A stretch of DNA of 7,646 nucleotides from Verrucomicrobiales bacterium (lineage in GTDB: Bacteria > Verrucomicrobiota > Verrucomicrobiia > Verrucomicrobiales > SLCJ01). Below are positions 6,181 through 7,646 of the stretch, in pieces. The position numbers and the translations under genes are program-made. The stretch covers positions 1 through 7,646 of the forward strand of contig SLCJ01000396.1 of assembly GCA_007125835.1 (NCBI GenBank), read 5' to 3'. The notes beneath the pieces were generated by a model, which was given only the letters and a program-made list of their open reading frames with translations, was not told where the DNA came from and did no database searches. Position 1 is the stretch's first letter; every line of letters begins with the position of its first letter.

Positions 6181-6530
6181 CCCGGCATGACGAGAAGAAA
6201 GGCTCTTGCGAAAAGGTGGGTAACCCAAAATAAGATTACGAGTGAAACCGTGTCGCTCTGCACCCGTCCCCTTTCAAAGTCCGGCAGTCGCTGACAGCCG
6301 CTACAGAGAAATCAGACAAAGGCCGACATTCCCTCCATCCCACCCGGACAGCGAACTTCTCTTAGGCACGAGCGATGTTGCGACTTCATCAATTCCACAA
6401 GCCACCTTTCTAGAGGTGTTTATGGCCGGGACCGCGCCATTCTCCGCGTCATTTTTTCTCTCACGGGAGCGCCTTGGCAGGCACAGCACTCCGGCGAACA
6501 TGGCGGACGATCTTGCTAGCGGTTTCTCAT
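6181..6530. other. Gene-free stretch with lower GC; no supported feature
   Basis: About 350 bases whose composition is visibly less GC-rich and less C-ending than the flanking genes. Two small open frames (96 residues at 6242-6532 +, 66 residues at 6301-6501 -) overlap each other, lack ribosome binding sites and show no family resemblance, so neither is called. A small 5-bp stem (CACCT 6403-6407 with AGGTG 6414-6418) is the only local structure noted. No tRNA, rRNA or CRISPR signature is seen. It may be a decayed gene or an unrecognised small RNA, but nothing positive supports either. Confidence 0.4.
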
Positions 6531-6566
6531 AAAAAAGGAGCTGCCCATGTAGGCAGCCCCTTTCTT
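6531..6566 (-). terminator. Rho-independent terminator of the secretin gene
   Basis: On the reverse strand GGCTGCC-type arms form a stem: GCTGCC (6540-6545) pairs perfectly with GGCAGC (6552-6557) around a 6-base loop. After one mismatch the stem is extended by GG/CC and three A-T pairs (6534-6538 with 6559-6563). Reading in the reverse direction the stem runs into six T (complement of 6531-6536), the classic intrinsic terminator form. It lies about 50 bases past the secretin stop codon. The forward side has a broken T-run (CTTTCTT), so weak termination in the forward direction is also possible. Confidence 0.85.
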
Positions 6567-6617
6567 AAAGTTATAGCTCAGTGTGATCGAACTTAGCCCC
6601 CACGGCTCCCTTTCTAT

Positions 6618-7646
6618 TCAGGGGAACAGGGCCGGGTTCACACCACCGGCAGCCTGAGGAAGGATGCCGGGTTGCGACGCCGCTCCAGGAGCAAATGTCG
6701 GATCGTCGTTGCTGAACTGGTTGACCGGCTTGCCAGCAGGGTCGATCAAGCGCGCCGTCACGAACACCATCAGATTGCGCTTGAAGCGCTCTTCCGACTT
6801 CGTCTTGAACAACCGGCCCACCAGCGGAAGATCTCCGAGAAGCGGCACTTTGTCTTCGACATCCTGCACATCCTCGCGCATCAGGCCACCGATGGCCACT
6901 GTTTGCCCGTCCCACACCGTCACCTGGCTGCGGACGCGGCGGGTCGAAAACACGGGCATTTCAATGCGGTTTTCCGTCACAGTCACTTGCGTCGGACGAC
7001 CAAGTCCGTCGATCGCCGCCGAGTTGATCGGGCTGCCGTAGTTGATGAACCCTTCGAACTCAATCACCTCGGGCGAAAGGTTCAGGTCGATGGTGTATCC
7101 GTTGGCTCCCACCACCGGGTCTACCTCGAGAGTCACACCAATGTTCTTCGTCTCAAAGGCTGTCGGCGTGGCTGGTGTCACGGGGAAGCTGGAAGCGCTC
7201 CCTCCTCCACCCAAACCGGGATCAAAAATACCGCCACCACCGACTTGGCTGGTTCCCACTTGGTTGGGAAGTTCCGGCGGGTCATACTCGGTCGGGTAGA
7301 TGAATTCGCGAATCACTTCCACCCGCGCCGGCAGTCCCGAGCGTGTCGTCACCGAGGGCGCGCTGAGCAGGTCAGTGCCCTTCTTCTGATCCAGCGCGCG
7401 GATCACAAGCTGGAATTGCGGCTCGGTGAGCAGGCCGGCGAAGGACAGAATCCCGGGTGCCACCCGGTCCTGACCCACGTCGGCGATCGAGGTGTTTAGA
7501 ATCGCGTCAATTCCGTCGCGCGTGACGCCAAAGTCGCCGCTGCGCAAACCGGAGGTCACCGGGAACCGCCCCAGGGGAAGCGGCTCGCCGCCCAGCACAT
7601 CGGAGAAGGGATCGATTACCGGGAAGTTGATCGAATCCACCGGCAC
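6618..7646 (-). CDS. Secretin, Amuc_1098-like type IV pilus / type II secretion outer-membrane pore (C-terminal part)
   Basis: 342 residues, cut by the right edge; the first in-window codon (GTG) reads as an internal Val in 'VPVDSINFP', not a start. The fragment holds the secretin homologous domain: 'LLSAPSVTTRSGLPARVEVI', 'FETKNIGVTLEVDPVVG', 'VRSQVTVWDGQTVAIGGLM' and the secretin signature VPLLGDLPLVGRLF (267-280 of the fragment) followed by 'NLMVFVTARLIDP'. After it comes a Pro/Gly/Asn-rich tail of about 40 residues. A Gly-rich insert (about VGGGGIFDPGLGGGGSAS) after 'REFIYPTEYDPPELPN' would lie in the pore-domain strand region; the IREFIYPTEY-type motif is what recalls the verrucomicrobial Amuc_1098 family of pilus secretins. 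The N0/N1-type periplasmic domains and signal peptide would be to the right of the window. Secretins form 12-15-fold outer-membrane rings through which pili or secreted proteins pass. The gene converges on the suf operon and ends with its own terminator. The secretin assignment is firm; the pilus subtype is an inference. Confidence 0.92.
   Translation of the reverse strand: MPVDSINFPVIDPFSDVLGGEPLPLGRFPVTSGLRSGDFGVTRDGIDAILNTSIADVGQDRVAPGILSFAGLLTEPQFQLVIRALDQKKGTDLLSAPSVTTRSGLPARVEVIREFIYPTEYDPPELPNQVGTSQVGGGGIFDPGLGGGGSASSFPVTPATPTAFETKNIGVTLEVDPVVGANGYTIDLNLSPEVIEFEGFINYGSPINSAAIDGLGRPTQVTVTENRIEMPVFSTRRVRSQVTVWDGQTVAIGGLMREDVQDVEDKVPLLGDLPLVGRLFKTKSEERFKRNLMVFVTARLIDPAGKPVNQFSNDDPTFAPGAASQPGILPQAAGGVNPALFP

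Noticed and set aside
6206..6236. TTGCGA ... TAAGAT as a promoter
   Set aside because: The -10 match is 4 of 6 with 19-base spacing and no supported gene downstream.
6301..6501. 66-residue reverse-strand open frame, possible small protein
   Set aside because: No ribosome binding site, starts just past the reverse-strand terminator, no recognisable family; chance frame is likelier.
5963..6532. Small forward frames of 75 and 96 residues
   Set aside because: They run through repeat-like spacer, lack ribosome sites and show no family resemblance.
6570..6615. tRNA-like TAGCTCAG phrase
   Set aside because: It resembles a tRNA D-arm, but no acceptor stem, anticodon arm or T-arm can be arranged around it.
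6672..7499. 275-residue forward frame opposite the secretin
   Set aside because: The reverse strand encodes a clear secretin domain here; the forward frame is an Arg/His-rich shadow.
1..7646. CRISPR array, insertion sequence or prophage elements
   Set aside because: No regularly spaced repeats, transposase motifs or terminal inverted repeats were seen on either strand.

Overview
The window looks like a chromosomal segment of a high-GC member of the Verrucomicrobiota. Two things suggest this. The reverse-strand gene at the right edge closely resembles the Amuc_1098-type secretin known from that phylum's type IV pili. The coding style is also strongly C-ending and G/C-rich, and several genes lack a clear Shine-Dalgarno sequence. 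Species-level placement cannot be made from the sequence alone.

Layout, left to right. (1) A tetratricopeptide-repeat (TPR) protein of about 520 residues (13-1578, +), whose reading frame is open to the left edge. (2) A short AT-rich gap with a Fur-type half-palindrome and a perfect hairpin, then a Fur/PerR/Irr-superfamily regulator (1632-2132, +) that has lost the usual zinc-binding cysteine pairs. (3) A SUF iron-sulfur cluster assembly cluster in the order sufC (2238-2999), sufB (3057-4478), sufD (4620-5936), all +. (4) About 680 bases without a convincing gene (5937-6617). Its first part is a patchwork of short repeats and an inverted repeat; its end is a clear Rho-independent terminator for the reverse-strand gene. 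(5) The C-terminal 342 residues of a secretin (6618-7646, -), cut by the right edge.

How the genes work together: SufB and SufD form the scaffold and SufC is its ATPase; the SufBCD complex assembles Fe-S clusters. The regulator directly upstream on the same strand is the obvious candidate for iron- or redox-dependent control of the operon and of itself. No cysteine desulfurase (SufS), SufE/SufU or A-type carrier is present next to sufBCD here, so sulfur would have to come from genes elsewhere. The secretin is converging and functionally unrelated: it would be the outer-membrane pore of a type IV pilus or type II secretion-like machine.

No wholly new system is evident. The points most worth following are the Cys-poor Fur-like regulator with its possible operator, the untypical G-poor or C-rich leaders and hairpins between the suf genes, and the repeat-like spacer after sufD.
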